Shown here one piece after another: positions 51,299-60,406 of a stretch of DNA of 64,000 nucleotides. This DNA comes from Bacillus massilinigeriensis. Its GTDB lineage: Bacteria; Bacillota; Bacilli; Bacillales; Cytobacillaceae. Within the stretch, counting starts at the first letter, position 1. Every line of letters begins with the position of its first letter. The stretch lies in assembly GCF_900117315.1 (NCBI RefSeq), contig NZ_LT630337.1:1853261-1917260 (forward strand), read 5' to 3'. Both the position numbers and the translations under genes were made by a program. Under the pieces are notes generated by a model. It was not told the DNA's origin. It saw nothing but the letters and a program-made list of their open reading frames with translations, and ran no database searches.

Positions 51299-51697
51299 AT
51301 GTCCGAAAACATGAAGACACCGTTTGAAGTGATTGGTGAAGATCGATTACACCATTTAATAGATGCTTTCTACCGTCGAGTTCATCTCCATCCAGACTTA
51401 ATACCCATTTTTCCAGATGACTTAACGGAAACTGCCCGAAAACAAAAACAATTCATGACTCAATTTCTAGGCGGGCCTCCATTATATACATCTGAACATG
51501 GGCATCCAATGCTTAGAGCCCGTCATTTGCCTTTTGAAATAACTGAAACAAGAGCAAGAGCATGGCTAACTTGCATGAGTGAAGCAATGGATGAGATTGG
51601 ATTAGATGGTGAAGTAAGAACTTTTTTCTATTCTAGATTAGTTCAAACCGCAGAACACATGATTAATACATCAGAAAAAGATCAAGATGAAAGGTGA
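51299..51697 (+). CDS. yjbI: truncated globin (group II) YjbI
   Basis: The 132-residue 2-on-2 globin has [32 protein letters not shown], and proximal-His region [12 protein letters not shown] followed by the group II Trp in RARAWLTCM. It binds heme and oxygen. B. subtilis YjbI is also implicated in thiol/protein oxidation protection and biofilm coat formation, as I recall. ATG 51299 follows AAGGAGTTAGTGGA. It overlaps or nearly abuts yjbH, with which it is conserved as a pair. Confidence 0.94.
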   Translation: MSENMKTPFEVIGEDRLHHLIDAFYRRVHLHPDLIPIFPDDLTETARKQKQFMTQFLGGPPLYTSEHGHPMLRARHLPFEITETRARAWLTCMSEAMDEIGLDGEVRTFFYSRLVQTAEHMINTSEKDQDER

Positions 51698-51702
51698 GAG
51701 CC

Positions 51703-52581
51703 GTGAAAAGAGAATTTTCCCAAACAAACTCGACATCATTTCATCATTGCCATGGAAACGAGACAAAGCCAATTGAAATTTATGTGTTTGTTGACCCTTT
51801 ATGCCCAGAATGTTGGTCTCTCGAGCCAGTGATTAAAAAGCTACATGCTGAATATGGACGCTACATCTCTATTAAACACGTATTAAGTGGAAGTCTCGCC
51901 ACCTTAAATTTAGGGAAAAAGCAAAAGTCTGATAATCATGCCCAGATAGTGGAGAAAACGACAAACCGCACGGGGATGTCATGTGATGGGAGTCTTTGGA
52001 TTGAAAATCCAGTCTCTTCCCCTTATTTAGCGTTCATTGCCATTAAAGCAGCCGAGCTACAAGGAAGAAAAGCAGGAATAAAATTTTTAAGAAAACTTCA
52101 AGAGGTTTTATTTTTAGAAAATCAAAACGTTTCTAGCTTTGATGTTTTAAAGGAATGTGCGGGCAAGATTGGCCTTGATGTTAATGAATTTGTATCGGAT
52201 ATCCATTCTGAAAGCGCAGCTAAGGCCTTTCAATGTGATCTCAAGATTACCTCTGAAATGGAGGTCCGTGAAATTCCTAGTCTCGTCTTTTTTAATCAAA
52301 CCATTGAGGATGAAGGAATTAAAATCACTGGATGCTATCCATATGAGATATTCGTTCAAATACTTGAAGAGATGCTGCCTGAAAAACCAGAGAGAGCTGT
52401 TCCTCCTCCAATAGATTCATTAATTAAACACTATAGACTATTGGCTTCTTCAGAGATTGCACTTATTTATAATATGAAAATACATGAAGTTGAAAAAGAA
52501 ATGAAGAAGCTTCAATTAAAGCAAATGGTTGAAAAAATCCCAGTTAAATATGGGGTGTTTTGGAGATATATTGGAGAATAA
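51703..52581 (+). CDS. spxH: ClpXP adaptor SpxH (YjbH)
   Basis: The 292-residue DsbA-like/thioredoxin-fold protein has an N-terminal His/Cys-rich segment ([10 protein letters not shown]) and the CxxC motif in [17 protein letters not shown]. YjbH binds Spx and delivers it to ClpXP; the Spx gene is 7 kb away in this window. The start is GTG 51703 behind AAAGGTGAG, six bases after the globin stop; GTG 51694 would overlap that gene. A terminator follows at 52596. Confidence 0.93.
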   Translation: MKREFSQTNSTSFHHCHGNETKPIEIYVFVDPLCPECWSLEPVIKKLHAEYGRYISIKHVLSGSLATLNLGKKQKSDNHAQIVEKTTNRTGMSCDGSLWIENPVSSPYLAFIAIKAAELQGRKAGIKFLRKLQEVLFLENQNVSSFDVLKECAGKIGLDVNEFVSDIHSESAAKAFQCDLKITSEMEVREIPSLVFFNQTIEDEGIKITGCYPYEIFVQILEEMLPEKPERAVPPPIDSLIKHYRLLASSEIALIYNMKIHEVEKEMKKLQLKQMVEKIPVKYGVFWRYIGE

Positions 52582-52595
52582 AAAGTTTCTAAAGG

Positions 52596-52624
52596 TGCTT
52601 GGCATTGTTGCCAGGCATTTTTTG
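52596..52624 (+). terminator. terminator of yjbI-yjbH
   Basis: TGCTTGGC (52596-52603) pairs with GCCAGGCA (52610-52617; one G-U), followed by T6. Confidence 0.85.
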
Positions 52625-52780
52625 ATCGCTCTACCCTATAAAAACTGTGGATAACTTTTTGCCGCTCAGTCATTTTTTGATGTGCATTTTTTGAATGGAT
52701 GAAATTAAACATGAATGATGATTTCTGAATCAGGTGACTATTTATGTAAATCAAATATGTCATTAAAACATTCTAATAAA

Positions 52781-52830
52781 AAAAGAAAAGAGCCTTGCAA
52801 ACCGATTGTTTAGCAAGGCTCTTTTCTTTT
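52781..52830. terminator. strong bidirectional terminator
   Basis: AAAAGAAAAGAGCCTTGC (52781-52798) and GCAAGGCTCTTTTCTTTT (52813-52830) are perfect 18-bp arms. No annotated gene ends close to it; it insulates the spxH and pepF sides. Confidence 0.85.
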
Positions 52831-52897
52831 AATAATACGAACAAAGGGGATGGGAGAAATTTTTTTCACGGTCAAACAAAAGGGGTTTATGTTTGTT

Positions 52898-52913
52898 TGT
52901 GATTAATTTCACA
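52898..52913. promoter_or_regulatory. Fnr/CRP-type palindrome
   Basis: TGTGATTAATTTCACA is a perfect TGTGA-N6-TCACA site as bound by Bacillus Fnr. It lies 169 bases upstream of the small membrane-protein gene at 53082. Binding is not shown. Confidence 0.5.
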
Positions 52914-53081
52914 TCATTAATATACCATCCCTGCAAGGGTTATTCAATAACTTTGTGCCTCGTTTCACAAAACTGTCAAAATATAAGAATACGAGGAGAC
53001 AGGTTGCATATATTTACCTTAAATACCCATGCGAAACAAAAACATTCATCAATCGTGTCTTTAAGGAGGCTTCTCTCTCGT

Positions 53082-53255
53082 ATGAAAAGTATTAATTTCT
53101 GGCTTATGGTGGTTTTCTTATTGTTTTCTTTGTTTCTTAATTTTTTAGGTCTTATGGATTTAATTCCACTATTTATTTCCTCACCTTTATTATTTCTGTC
53201 ATTATTTATTTTCCTATTCTATTTAAATGATCGTAAAAGGTTTAAGAAATTTTAA
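53082..53255 (+). CDS. 57-residue two-span membrane protein
   Basis: ATG 53082 opens MKSINFWLMVVFLLFSLFLN, then a second hydrophobic segment (PLLFLSLFIFLFYLN) and a basic end (DRKRFKKF). AAGGAGG lies 12 bases upstream, a slightly long spacing. The frame is open for 63 codons further upstream, but these have no start with a ribosome site. A shared terminator follows at 53307. No family is recognised. An Fnr-type palindrome upstream hints at oxygen-related control. Confidence 0.55.
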   Translation: MKSINFWLMVVFLLFSLFLNFLGLMDLIPLFISSPLLFLSLFIFLFYLNDRKRFKKF

Positions 53256-53306
53256 CTAGATAATTCTAAAAAAGTATTAAAGTCGAAAAACTAATTTTAT
53301 CCCCAC

Positions 53307-53341
53307 AAAAAAGCGGAGGTCAATCAACCCCCGCTTTTTTT
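53307..53341. terminator. bidirectional terminator
   Basis: AAAAAAGCGG (53307-53316) and CCGCTTTTTT (53331-53340) with inner GG/CC pairs. It lies between the small membrane-protein gene and the pepF stop. Confidence 0.85.
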
Positions 53342-53346
53342 ACCAG

Positions 53347-55164
53347 TTAGGATAACAATCTTTCCATTTCATTTAGTCTTTCTTCAAACACCTTACATGC
53401 ATCTTCTACTGGCTTTGGACTAGTCATGTCTACCCCTGCTTTTTTAAGTACTTCAATTGGATAGTCTGAGCTTCCTGACTTTAGGAATCCAATGTAGCGT
53501 TCCACTGCAGGTTGACCTTCCTCAAGAATTTGCTTGCTCAATGCGGTTGCTGCACTATACCCGGTTGCATATTGATAGACATAATAATTGTAATAGAAGT
53601 GAGGAATCCTAGACCATTCTAAACCGATTTCTTCGTCAATGACAATATCCTCTTCACCAAAATACTTTTTATTTAAAGCATAGTATTCATTAGTTAACAT
53701 GTCTGCAGTAATTGCTTCATTATTTTGTGCCTTTTGATGAATAAGGTGCTCAAACTCAGCAAACATCGTTTGACGGAATACAGTCCCCCTGAAGCCTTCA
53801 AGAAAATGATTTAAAAGGAATAATCTTTTTTGCTCGTCATCGATTGTTTCCAATAAATAATGATTTAACAGGGTTTCATTACAAGTAGAGGCAACCTCGG
53901 CCACAAAGATAGAATAGTCTCCGTAAGGATAAGGTTGAGTCTTTCTTGTATAATAGCTATGGACGGAATGCCCGAACTCATGTACCAATGTAAAGAGGTT
54001 ATTTACATTGTTTTGCCAGTTCATTAATATATATGGGTTTGTCCCGTAAGTACCAGATGAATAGGCTCCACTTCGCTTCCCTTTATTTTCATGAACATCC
54101 ACCCAGCGATTTTCAAATCCTTCTTTTAACACATTTAGATAATCTTCTCCAAGAGGCGCAAGGCCTTTTAATGACAATTCCTTGGCTTCCTCATAGGTAA
54201 TCTCCATCTTCACATTTTTCACTAGAGGTGTGTAAAGATCATACATATGAAGCTCTTCTAATCCTAATACCTTTTTACGCAAATTTACATAACGATGTAA
54301 TAAGTGAAGATTGTTATTGATTGTATTGACTAAATTATCATAGACCGTTTCAGGTATATTATTAGCGGATAACGCTGCATGCCTCGCTGACTTGTAATTT
54401 CTAACCAGGGCATTAAAATTATCGTTTTTAATCTGACCACTTAATGTGCTGGAAAATGTATTACGAAATTGCCCATATGTTTTGTAAACAGCCTTAAATG
54501 CATCTCTTCTAACTCGACCATCTTCACTTTCGAGAAAGCGGATAAATCTTCCATGAGTAATTTCAATTTCTTCTCCATTCTCATCCTTGATGCTAGGAAA
54601 TTCTAGGTCTGCATTATTCAGCATGCCAAATGTATTACTTGAAGCACCTAACACCTCAGAGGCCTGTGCAAGCAATGCCTCTTGTTCTGCCGATAACACA
54701 TGAGGTCTTTGAAGATTGATTTCCTCTAGGGAATGTTTGTATAATTTTAATTCCTCTTTCTCTTCTAAGAATCCATTAACCTTTTCTTCATCCATTTGAA
54801 GGATTTCTGGAACGATAAATGCAAGTGAACTTGCTGCTTGAGCATAAAGAGTTTTGATACGATCATTTAACCCTTGATAAAAAGAATTCGTTGTATCCTG
54901 GTCATAGCGCATATGAGCGTATGTATACAACTTGCTTAAACGCTCTAGTAATCGATCCTGATATTGCAGAGCATCATAGAGGGAGTCAGCATTCTCGCTT
55001 AACTTCCCTTGAAACTCAGCAACACCGGGAAGTAAATTTTTCACCTCGTTAAATTCCTTTTCCCACTCATCATCTGAAGCAAATATATCCTCTAATCTCC
55101 AAGTATCCTCTACTGCAATTTCGCTTCTAGAAGGAAGCTTCTTAACTGCTGCTTCATTTGCCAT
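53347..55164 (-). CDS. pepF: oligoendopeptidase F
   Basis: The 605-residue M3B metallopeptidase has zinc motif HEFGHSVHSYYT (HExxH) and the third ligand region TCNETLLNHYLLE. The N-terminal SRSEIAVEDTWRLEDIFASD is typical of PepF. It degrades peptides of about 7-17 residues in the cytoplasm; in B. subtilis high PepF levels reduce sporulation by degrading a regulatory peptide. ATG 55164 follows TAGGAGGATGTAGT. It has its own 3' terminator and sits next to coiA, as in B. subtilis. Confidence 0.96.
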   Translation of the reverse strand: MANEAAVKKLPSRSEIAVEDTWRLEDIFASDDEWEKEFNEVKNLLPGVAEFQGKLSENADSLYDALQYQDRLLERLSKLYTYAHMRYDQDTTNSFYQGLNDRIKTLYAQAASSLAFIVPEILQMDEEKVNGFLEEKEELKLYKHSLEEINLQRPHVLSAEQEALLAQASEVLGASSNTFGMLNNADLEFPSIKDENGEEIEITHGRFIRFLESEDGRVRRDAFKAVYKTYGQFRNTFSSTLSGQIKNDNFNALVRNYKSARHAALSANNIPETVYDNLVNTINNNLHLLHRYVNLRKKVLGLEELHMYDLYTPLVKNVKMEITYEEAKELSLKGLAPLGEDYLNVLKEGFENRWVDVHENKGKRSGAYSSGTYGTNPYILMNWQNNVNNLFTLVHEFGHSVHSYYTRKTQPYPYGDYSIFVAEVASTCNETLLNHYLLETIDDEQKRLFLLNHFLEGFRGTVFRQTMFAEFEHLIHQKAQNNEAITADMLTNEYYALNKKYFGEEDIVIDEEIGLEWSRIPHFYYNYYVYQYATGYSAATALSKQILEEGQPAVERYIGFLKSGSSDYPIEVLKKAGVDMTSPKPVEDACKVFEERLNEMERLLS

Positions 55165-55313
55165 ACTACATCCTCCTAATCAACATTTCGATTTCCGAAA
55201 AAACCATACTATTTATTTCGATTATTTGGAGAAAATCTCCTTCAATATTAGTGAAGAAAACTGACTCTTTTAGCTTATGTTTATTTTGGGCATTTCATTT
55301 GTATGATATGACT

Positions 55314-56510
55314 TTATTTAAAAGCGATTGTTTCATATTGGTGATAAAATGAATGCTCCATTTTTAGCTGTTCATCCATATTCTTTGCCTTTTTCAAAAT
55401 CTCTTTTATCCTATAATGTTTGTCATCTACTTTTTGTAACAATCCGAAACGAGTTAGTACCTCTAAATACTCCCTAACTAATAATTGGAGGTCACATTCT
55501 CCCACAAGAGGCAATTTTCGAAGAGCAATTTCTCTATTTCGATATCTCTTTAAAAAGAATAATAAGACTTGCTTGAAGCTAAATAAGTCACCCACCTTCT
55601 TTTTCATTAAAACATCCATTATGATATAAGATTGCCAAATAAACGGAGGAGTTTCAATAAATATGCCGTGTTCCACAGGGATTCCTATCATAGGAGGGAG
55701 AAGCTGAAGATTAAGATGATTTACATATAACTCATTGAGAAAGCGACGTTGTTGAAGGGTTGGCCTCATCATTACATTCATTTTCATTTTGTCAATTTGC
55801 TGTTTCCAGCGTGTTACTGAAATAGATGAGTCAATCTTTGGTGTCAGGATTTCATTGATTTGAGCCTTTTGCAGGGGGATAATTGAAAACTGGGCGATTG
55901 CATTTCGACTTGAGGTTGGTTGAATATTTTTTATTAGAATGAGTTGTTTTGTTATGGGACAGTAGGCGGGAATAAACCATTTCGTCGGGGAACCTTTTCT
56001 AGTAAATAAGTAATCAAAACTTGAGAGCTTAAGCCGATCATCTGCTACTCTACGAATACTTTGTCCGGCTAAGATCCATATGGGTTGGTAGGAATAATCT
56101 AAATACATCTTTGTTCTTTTTATAAATAACTCTTCAGGGATGGTAGAGCATTGAAATTCAAGACAATAATTTATGTCCCCTAAGGTAACGGCTATATCAG
56201 TTCTTTGATTGATTTCCTTTAAAAATAGTTCCAACTGAGGATTCAAGCCTTGACTTTTTAGCCATTGATATAGATGGAGCTTCCCTCGAATATGATACTC
56301 TGATTCCCTTTCATAATGGCTCAAACTACAAAGTGAGCCCCTCTCATGGGCAAAATGGGCCATTCTCTTTGAACCTACTCTTAATATGAGCTTTTCAGAG
56401 CACTGTGGACAGTAAAATTGCTCCTGTCTCCTTAACCTTTTCAAGTCTACCTCACTAAATCCATCAGCAAGGCAAAAGAGCTTACCATTGGTCATTTTTG
56501 CAGTAAGCAA
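55314..56510 (-). CDS. coiA: competence protein CoiA
   Basis: The 398-residue protein has an N-terminal zinc-finger-like cluster (C34xxC37, H52xxH55, C61) and a PD-(D/E)XK nuclease-like middle domain with LNPQLELFLKEINQRTDIAV and LEFQCSTIPEELFIKR. A C-terminal helical region follows. CoiA promotes recombination of incoming DNA during transformation. ATG 56510 follows AAAGGAGGAATGAAG. Flanked by pepF and cls; with mecA and spxH nearby, it is part of the conserved competence neighbourhood. Confidence 0.92.
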   Translation of the reverse strand: MLTAKMTNGKLFCLADGFSEVDLKRLRRQEQFYCPQCSEKLILRVGSKRMAHFAHERGSLCSLSHYERESEYHIRGKLHLYQWLKSQGLNPQLELFLKEINQRTDIAVTLGDINYCLEFQCSTIPEELFIKRTKMYLDYSYQPIWILAGQSIRRVADDRLKLSSFDYLFTRKGSPTKWFIPAYCPITKQLILIKNIQPTSSRNAIAQFSIIPLQKAQINEILTPKIDSSISVTRWKQQIDKMKMNVMMRPTLQQRRFLNELYVNHLNLQLLPPMIGIPVEHGIFIETPPFIWQSYIIMDVLMKKKVGDLFSFKQVLLFFLKRYRNREIALRKLPLVGECDLQLLVREYLEVLTRFGLLQKVDDKHYRIKEILKKAKNMDEQLKMEHSFYHQYETIAFK

Positions 56511-56568
56511 ACTTCATTCCTCCTTTCATAATCTTTTAATTCGTTATGAATATCTTTTTTCCTCCATT

Positions 56569-56613
56569 AAAAAACCCCCTTTTTACAATTTTTTCAAAAT
56601 CATAAAAGGGGGG
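56569..56613 (-). terminator. terminator of cls (overlaps its 3' end)
   Basis: Minus strand CCCCCCTTTT (56613-56604) pairs with AAAAGGGGG (56583-56575), then T6. The left arm includes the last codons of cls. Confidence 0.85.
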
Positions 56614-58114
56614 ATAATAATCTTGATGTGGATTCAAGTAGTCTTAATCCTAGATGTCTTTTTTTGAAATCCTCTATTATTAATTCTTTTGATTCAGTCA
56701 GGTCATGTAAATACTCCCTCACTAGATTTTCGGTACTGTCGGTTCTAAATAAAAAGGCATTGACCTCAAAATTTAGATGAAAACTGCGCATGTCCATATT
56801 CGAGGTTCCAATTGAAGCAAGCTCAGAATCTACAATAATAATTTTGCTATGCATAAAGCCCTTTTCATATTCATATATCTTGACACCAACCTCTAATAGC
56901 TCAGGAAAATAGGATCTTGAAGCATGAAATACAATTCTTTTATCCGGCTTATTCGGAACTAGAATCCGTACATCTATCCCACTTAATGCAGCAATTTTTA
57001 ATGCTGAAAAAATATCTTCATCAGGGATAAAGTAAGGGGATGCGATCCAGACTGATTCCTTTGCAGATGTAATCATAGAAAAGAAGATATTTTTAATAAC
57101 ACTCCATTCATTATCTGGGCCTCCAGCAATCAGCTGAACCCCTCCGTGTTCACCGATAGAACTATTCGGCGAGAGATATTCAGCTGTAAGGAAGCTATAA
57201 TTCGTCATGTAATACCAATCCTGTAAAAAGATTAGCTGAAGACTTTTTACGGCTTCGCCTTTTAGCATGAGATGGGTGTCACGCCAAAATCCTATACTTT
57301 TATCACGTCCTAAATACTCATCCCCAATATTTAATCCACCCACAAATCCTACACAACCATCAATAACAATAATCTTACGATGATTTCGAAAATTAAATTT
57401 GCTATTCAAGAACGGAAGCTTTACAGGACCAAACGGAAGGATTTCTACGCCTTCATTCCTTAGCGAATCTATGTACTTTTTTGACAATTGCCATGACCCA
57501 ACGGCATCATATAAAAAACGAATTTTGACCCCTTCTCGGGCCTTTTGTATTAAAATTTTCTTAATGTCTTCACCAATTTTATCGTGGCGTACAATATAAT
57601 ATTCCAAATGGATGTGATGCTTTGCTTTTTCGAGCTCATCGAGAATATGTGTAAAGGTCTCTTGACCATTTGTAAGTATCTTTGTCGCTGTCCCAAAGGA
57701 AATCGGACTATTTCCTAGCTTTTGTGCTAAGTTAAACAGCTGACGCTGATGTGCACCTAAATGGGAGAAAAATTCCTCACCATAGCGATTTTGATCAGGA
57801 GTGTGCTCTAAAAATGCTTGTTTATCTAAGAAATACTTCTTCCTGAACATTCTTTCTTTATGATAATTCCGACCAAATAATAAATAGAAAATAAATCCAA
57901 TGAGGGGAAAACTACCTAAGACAACGAGCCACGTAATGGTCTGAGTGGGGTGACGATTTTCTAAGAATATAACAAATCCTATAAAGATAACTGAAAGTGT
58001 GCTAATAATACTGATATAGCGGAACCAACCATTTTTCTCTGTATCACCTATTGAATAATAAAAGGCAGCCAATAGACCTATAAAAATGATAATTCGCACT
58101 GTATTTTTTATCAT
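56600..58114 (-). CDS. cls: cardiolipin synthase
   Basis: The 504-residue phospholipase-D-family enzyme has two N-terminal membrane segments and two HKD motifs: NHRKIIVIDGCVGFVGGLNI and MHSKIIIVDSELASIGTSNM. It condenses two phosphatidylglycerols to cardiolipin at the membrane. I chose ATG 58114 behind AAGGGGGTG; GTG 58120 is two codons earlier. It lies between mecA and coiA, an arrangement I recall from some other Bacillus species but not B. subtilis. Its terminator overlaps the stop codon. Confidence 0.94.
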   Translation of the reverse strand: MIKNTVRIIIFIGLLAAFYYSIGDTEKNGWFRYISIISTLSVIFIGFVIFLENRHPTQTITWLVVLGSFPLIGFIFYLLFGRNYHKERMFRKKYFLDKQAFLEHTPDQNRYGEEFFSHLGAHQRQLFNLAQKLGNSPISFGTATKILTNGQETFTHILDELEKAKHHIHLEYYIVRHDKIGEDIKKILIQKAREGVKIRFLYDAVGSWQLSKKYIDSLRNEGVEILPFGPVKLPFLNSKFNFRNHRKIIVIDGCVGFVGGLNIGDEYLGRDKSIGFWRDTHLMLKGEAVKSLQLIFLQDWYYMTNYSFLTAEYLSPNSSIGEHGGVQLIAGGPDNEWSVIKNIFFSMITSAKESVWIASPYFIPDEDIFSALKIAALSGIDVRILVPNKPDKRIVFHASRSYFPELLEVGVKIYEYEKGFMHSKIIIVDSELASIGTSNMDMRSFHLNFEVNAFLFRTDSTENLVREYLHDLTESKELIIEDFKKRHLGLRLLESTSRLLSPLL

Positions 58115-58270
58115 GTACACCCCCTTATTGTATAAGCTATGTAAAAAGAAATAAAAAAGACTGACTTTTTTTAGGGATCCTTCCCTTTTTACAATCTACC
58201 GGATAAAAATTATCCCAAGATCGTTTACTATAAAGGGGAGTCAGACCTTTTAAGTCAGCCTTGTTTGGCT

Positions 58271-58930
58271 CTATTGAAAATGTTTCCTTATTTCTGTAAA
58301 AACATTATCTGACATAATCAATTTCCCATATTCTTCAACCCGATGAATCGTTGTTCTTGCCTCTTGGCCAAATTCAAGAAGAATACTCAGGGCATTATCG
58401 ATTTCGTCCTCATCAATGTCCTCATCAAACTCAACATAAAGGTAATACTTTCCTTCAAATGTATAGAGCTTTGTTATTAAAGAATCTAGGTTACTTCTTT
58501 TTGAGAGCGAGATTAAATCCTCAAAATCGTTAAAGGTAAGAAGAAATTCCAAGCTAACCTCTTCAAACTCATCACTTTCTGCCTTAGGATTGAAATGCTG
58601 GTCTAGAAGGTCTTCAATTCTTGCATCAACAGGAAAGTCCTTCAGTTTTTCATCTATAAACGGCAATTCAAACTTTTGACCATCCTTGTTTAGTTGAGCT
58701 CTTGTCACTAAAACCTCTAAGCCCTTATCAAGAGCCTGCACTTGAATCCAAAGGGGGCCTTCAATGGCAAAATCCTCTTCTTGATGGACTTCATCCATCA
58801 TTTCCCAAAACAACTCTTCACTACGCTCGCGACTATACCATATTTCTTCACGGTCAAAGCCACGTTCTTCTATATCCAAATATGAGATATAAAACTTTAC
58901 AGTATTATCATTAATGCGTTCAATTTCCAA
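58271..58930 (-). CDS. mecA: adaptor protein MecA
   Basis: The 219-residue protein has the MecA N-terminal substrate-binding domain (IERINDNTVKFYISYLDIEE, RGFDREEIWYSRERSEELFW), an acidic linker and the C-terminal ClpC-binding domain (YTFEGKYYLYVEFDEDIDED). It targets ComK and others to ClpCP, controlling competence and also septal proteins. I place the start at TTG 58930 (LEIERIND, GAGAGGGG upstream). This gives the usual 218-219 residues; an ATG at 58981 would add 17 atypical residues. Confidence 0.93.
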   Translation of the reverse strand: MEIERINDNTVKFYISYLDIEERGFDREEIWYSRERSEELFWEMMDEVHQEEDFAIEGPLWIQVQALDKGLEVLVTRAQLNKDGQKFELPFIDEKLKDFPVDARIEDLLDQHFNPKAESDEFEEVSLEFLLTFNDFEDLISLSKRSNLDSLITKLYTFEGKYYLYVEFDEDIDEDEIDNALSILLEFGQEARTTIHRVEEYGKLIMSDNVFTEIRKHFQ

Positions 58931-59203
58931 AAGACCCCTCTCCCTTCTTGCTTTATTTTGAAGGGACAAAAATACCCCCACGCAGTAACAAAAATCGTTT
59001 ACTTACATATATGAAATAGTACAAATATTGTTTACCTTGTACTTATATTTTATGACAAAACATAAATAAAGGGAAATAAAAAAACTCTTGATGATGAAAA
59101 CCATCATTAGCCTATTTTTCGAAAAAATTCTAACTTTGAAATGCTTTTATGCATTGTATCAAAATCCAAAGATTTTCTCAATAAATAATATTATCCATAT
59201 AAA

Positions 59204-59237
59204 AAATCTTTGCCCCGAATTTGTGGAGCAAAGATTT
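59204..59237 (-). terminator. terminator of spx
   Basis: AAATCTTTGC (59204-59213) and GCAAAGATTT (59228-59237) perfect 10-bp arms; T6 on the minus strand. It lies 13 bases past the spx stop. Confidence 0.88.
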
Positions 59238-59250
59238 GTTGGATTTTGTT

Positions 59251-59646
59251 CTAGTTTACTAATCGTTGTGCTTCCCTTAATTGGAAAGTACGTACCCTTC
59301 TAGGAAGGAATCGGCGAATTTCATCCTCATTATAACCGACTTGAAGTCTCTTTTCATCAAGGATGATTGGACGTCTAAGTAGACCAGGATTATCCTTAAT
59401 CAGTTTAAACAAGTCTTGTAATGGCATTGTCTCTAGATTGACATTAAGCTTTTGAAACGTCTTAGATCGTGTAGAGATAATTTCGTCAGTACCATCCTCG
59501 GTCATTCGGAGAATCTCCTTAATTTCATCAATCGTTAATGGTTCAGAAAAGATATTTCTTTCCTTATATGCAATATCGTGTTCTTCTAACCAAGCTTTTG
59601 CTTTCCGGCAAGATGTGCAACTAGGTGAAGTGTATAATGTGACCAT
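59251..59646 (-). CDS. spx: redox-responsive global regulator Spx
   Basis: The 131-residue ArsC-family protein starts [20 protein letters not shown] with the C10xxC13 redox switch, has [20 protein letters not shown] (conserved RPI) and the usual length. Spx binds the alpha C-terminal domain of RNA polymerase and activates thiol-stress genes when C10-C13 are oxidised. YjbH/ClpXP degrade it otherwise. It is monocistronic with a strong terminator. The 529-base upstream region probably carries several promoters, as in B. subtilis. Confidence 0.97.
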   Translation of the reverse strand: MVTLYTSPSCTSCRKAKAWLEEHDIAYKERNIFSEPLTIDEIKEILRMTEDGTDEIISTRSKTFQKLNVNLETMPLQDLFKLIKDNPGLLRRPIILDEKRLQVGYNEDEIRRFLPRRVRTFQLREAQRLVN

Positions 59647-60175
59647 TTACAATTTCACACTCCTTCAATTATTACAAAAATCAAATTCTATTTAATGCTC
59701 ATAGTCTAAGCATGAATTATCATTGAAAAGCACCTAAATTAAAATTAATTTAAATAAGTAATTTATATTATTTATTATACACTACTTAATTCTAATTTGG
59801 TATCCTATTTTTAATATTACCGTATTGTTTTCCTGAAAATAATTTAAATCATCTTCCTTTTAGCTTGTACAATGAAAATAATAGAAAATAACATGCTTAA
59901 ACATATTTAATTATCTATATATGTAAGACGTATGAGATTCAAAAAAGTTTCAAAAAATCATTAGAATTTATTATTTTTTTCTCATTGCATTTTATTTTCA
60001 GCCCAATTCTTATGCATAGCCTAATTTATTCTCAATTAGTAACTGAAAATGAAAACGCAAGCATGACCATTTTAATTTTGGTACAGAAATTATGATATTT
60101 TCCTTTTCAACTCAATCTCGTTCTTTTAATATAGAAAATAGGGGATATAATTATCAGGATGGGTGGTGCCTTTTC
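59647..60175. other. 529-base AT-rich promoter region of spx and divergent small gene
   Basis: No gene. A segment TTATATTATTTATTA (59763-59777) matches the PerR consensus at 12 of 14 specified positions, but chance matches are expected in sequence this AT-rich. Confidence 0.4.
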
Positions 60176-60361
60176 ATGGTAGGATACTTTACAGATTTAA
60201 TCATCGTTGCTTTACTAATCATAGGAATAACTGCTACTATTGGGGTTTTGACCAATGGCATTGGCAATTTGCTTTTTGGCGGAAAGAAAAAGGCCGAATT
60301 TGTTAATCAATCCGCTCGATTCCAAACTGGATGGAAACATGTTGGAGGAAAACATAAATAA
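60176..60361 (+). CDS. 61-residue membrane-anchored small protein
   Basis: ATG 60176 (GGGTGGTG upstream) begins MVGYFTDLIIVALLIIGITA; the hydrophobic helix spans about residues 7-29 and continues into a glycine turn (NGIGNLLFGGKKK). A basic C-terminal tail (FQTGWKHVGGKHK) follows. The frame is open upstream to 60092 without a ribosome site, so the shorter form is preferred. No family is recognised. It is divergent from spx and ends in the hairpin at 60378. Confidence 0.6.
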   Translation: MVGYFTDLIIVALLIIGITATIGVLTNGIGNLLFGGKKKAEFVNQSARFQTGWKHVGGKHK

Positions 60362-60377
60362 GATTCCTGATAAAAAG

Positions 60378-60406
60378 AAAAACGATCTCCTTAGAGAGAT
60401 CGTTTT
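60378..60406. terminator. bidirectional terminator
   Basis: AACGATCTC (60381-60389) and GAGATCGTT (60396-60404) with A and T runs. It ends the small gene on plus and the opp operon on minus; the oppF stop codon begins just beyond it. Confidence 0.85.

Larger units (their letters stand above)
52625..53081. other. intergenic region with a terminator and an Fnr-like box
   Basis: No gene is supported until 53082. It contains a perfect 18-bp bidirectional terminator (52781-52830) and TGTGA-N6-TCACA at 52898-52913. Confidence 0.5.
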
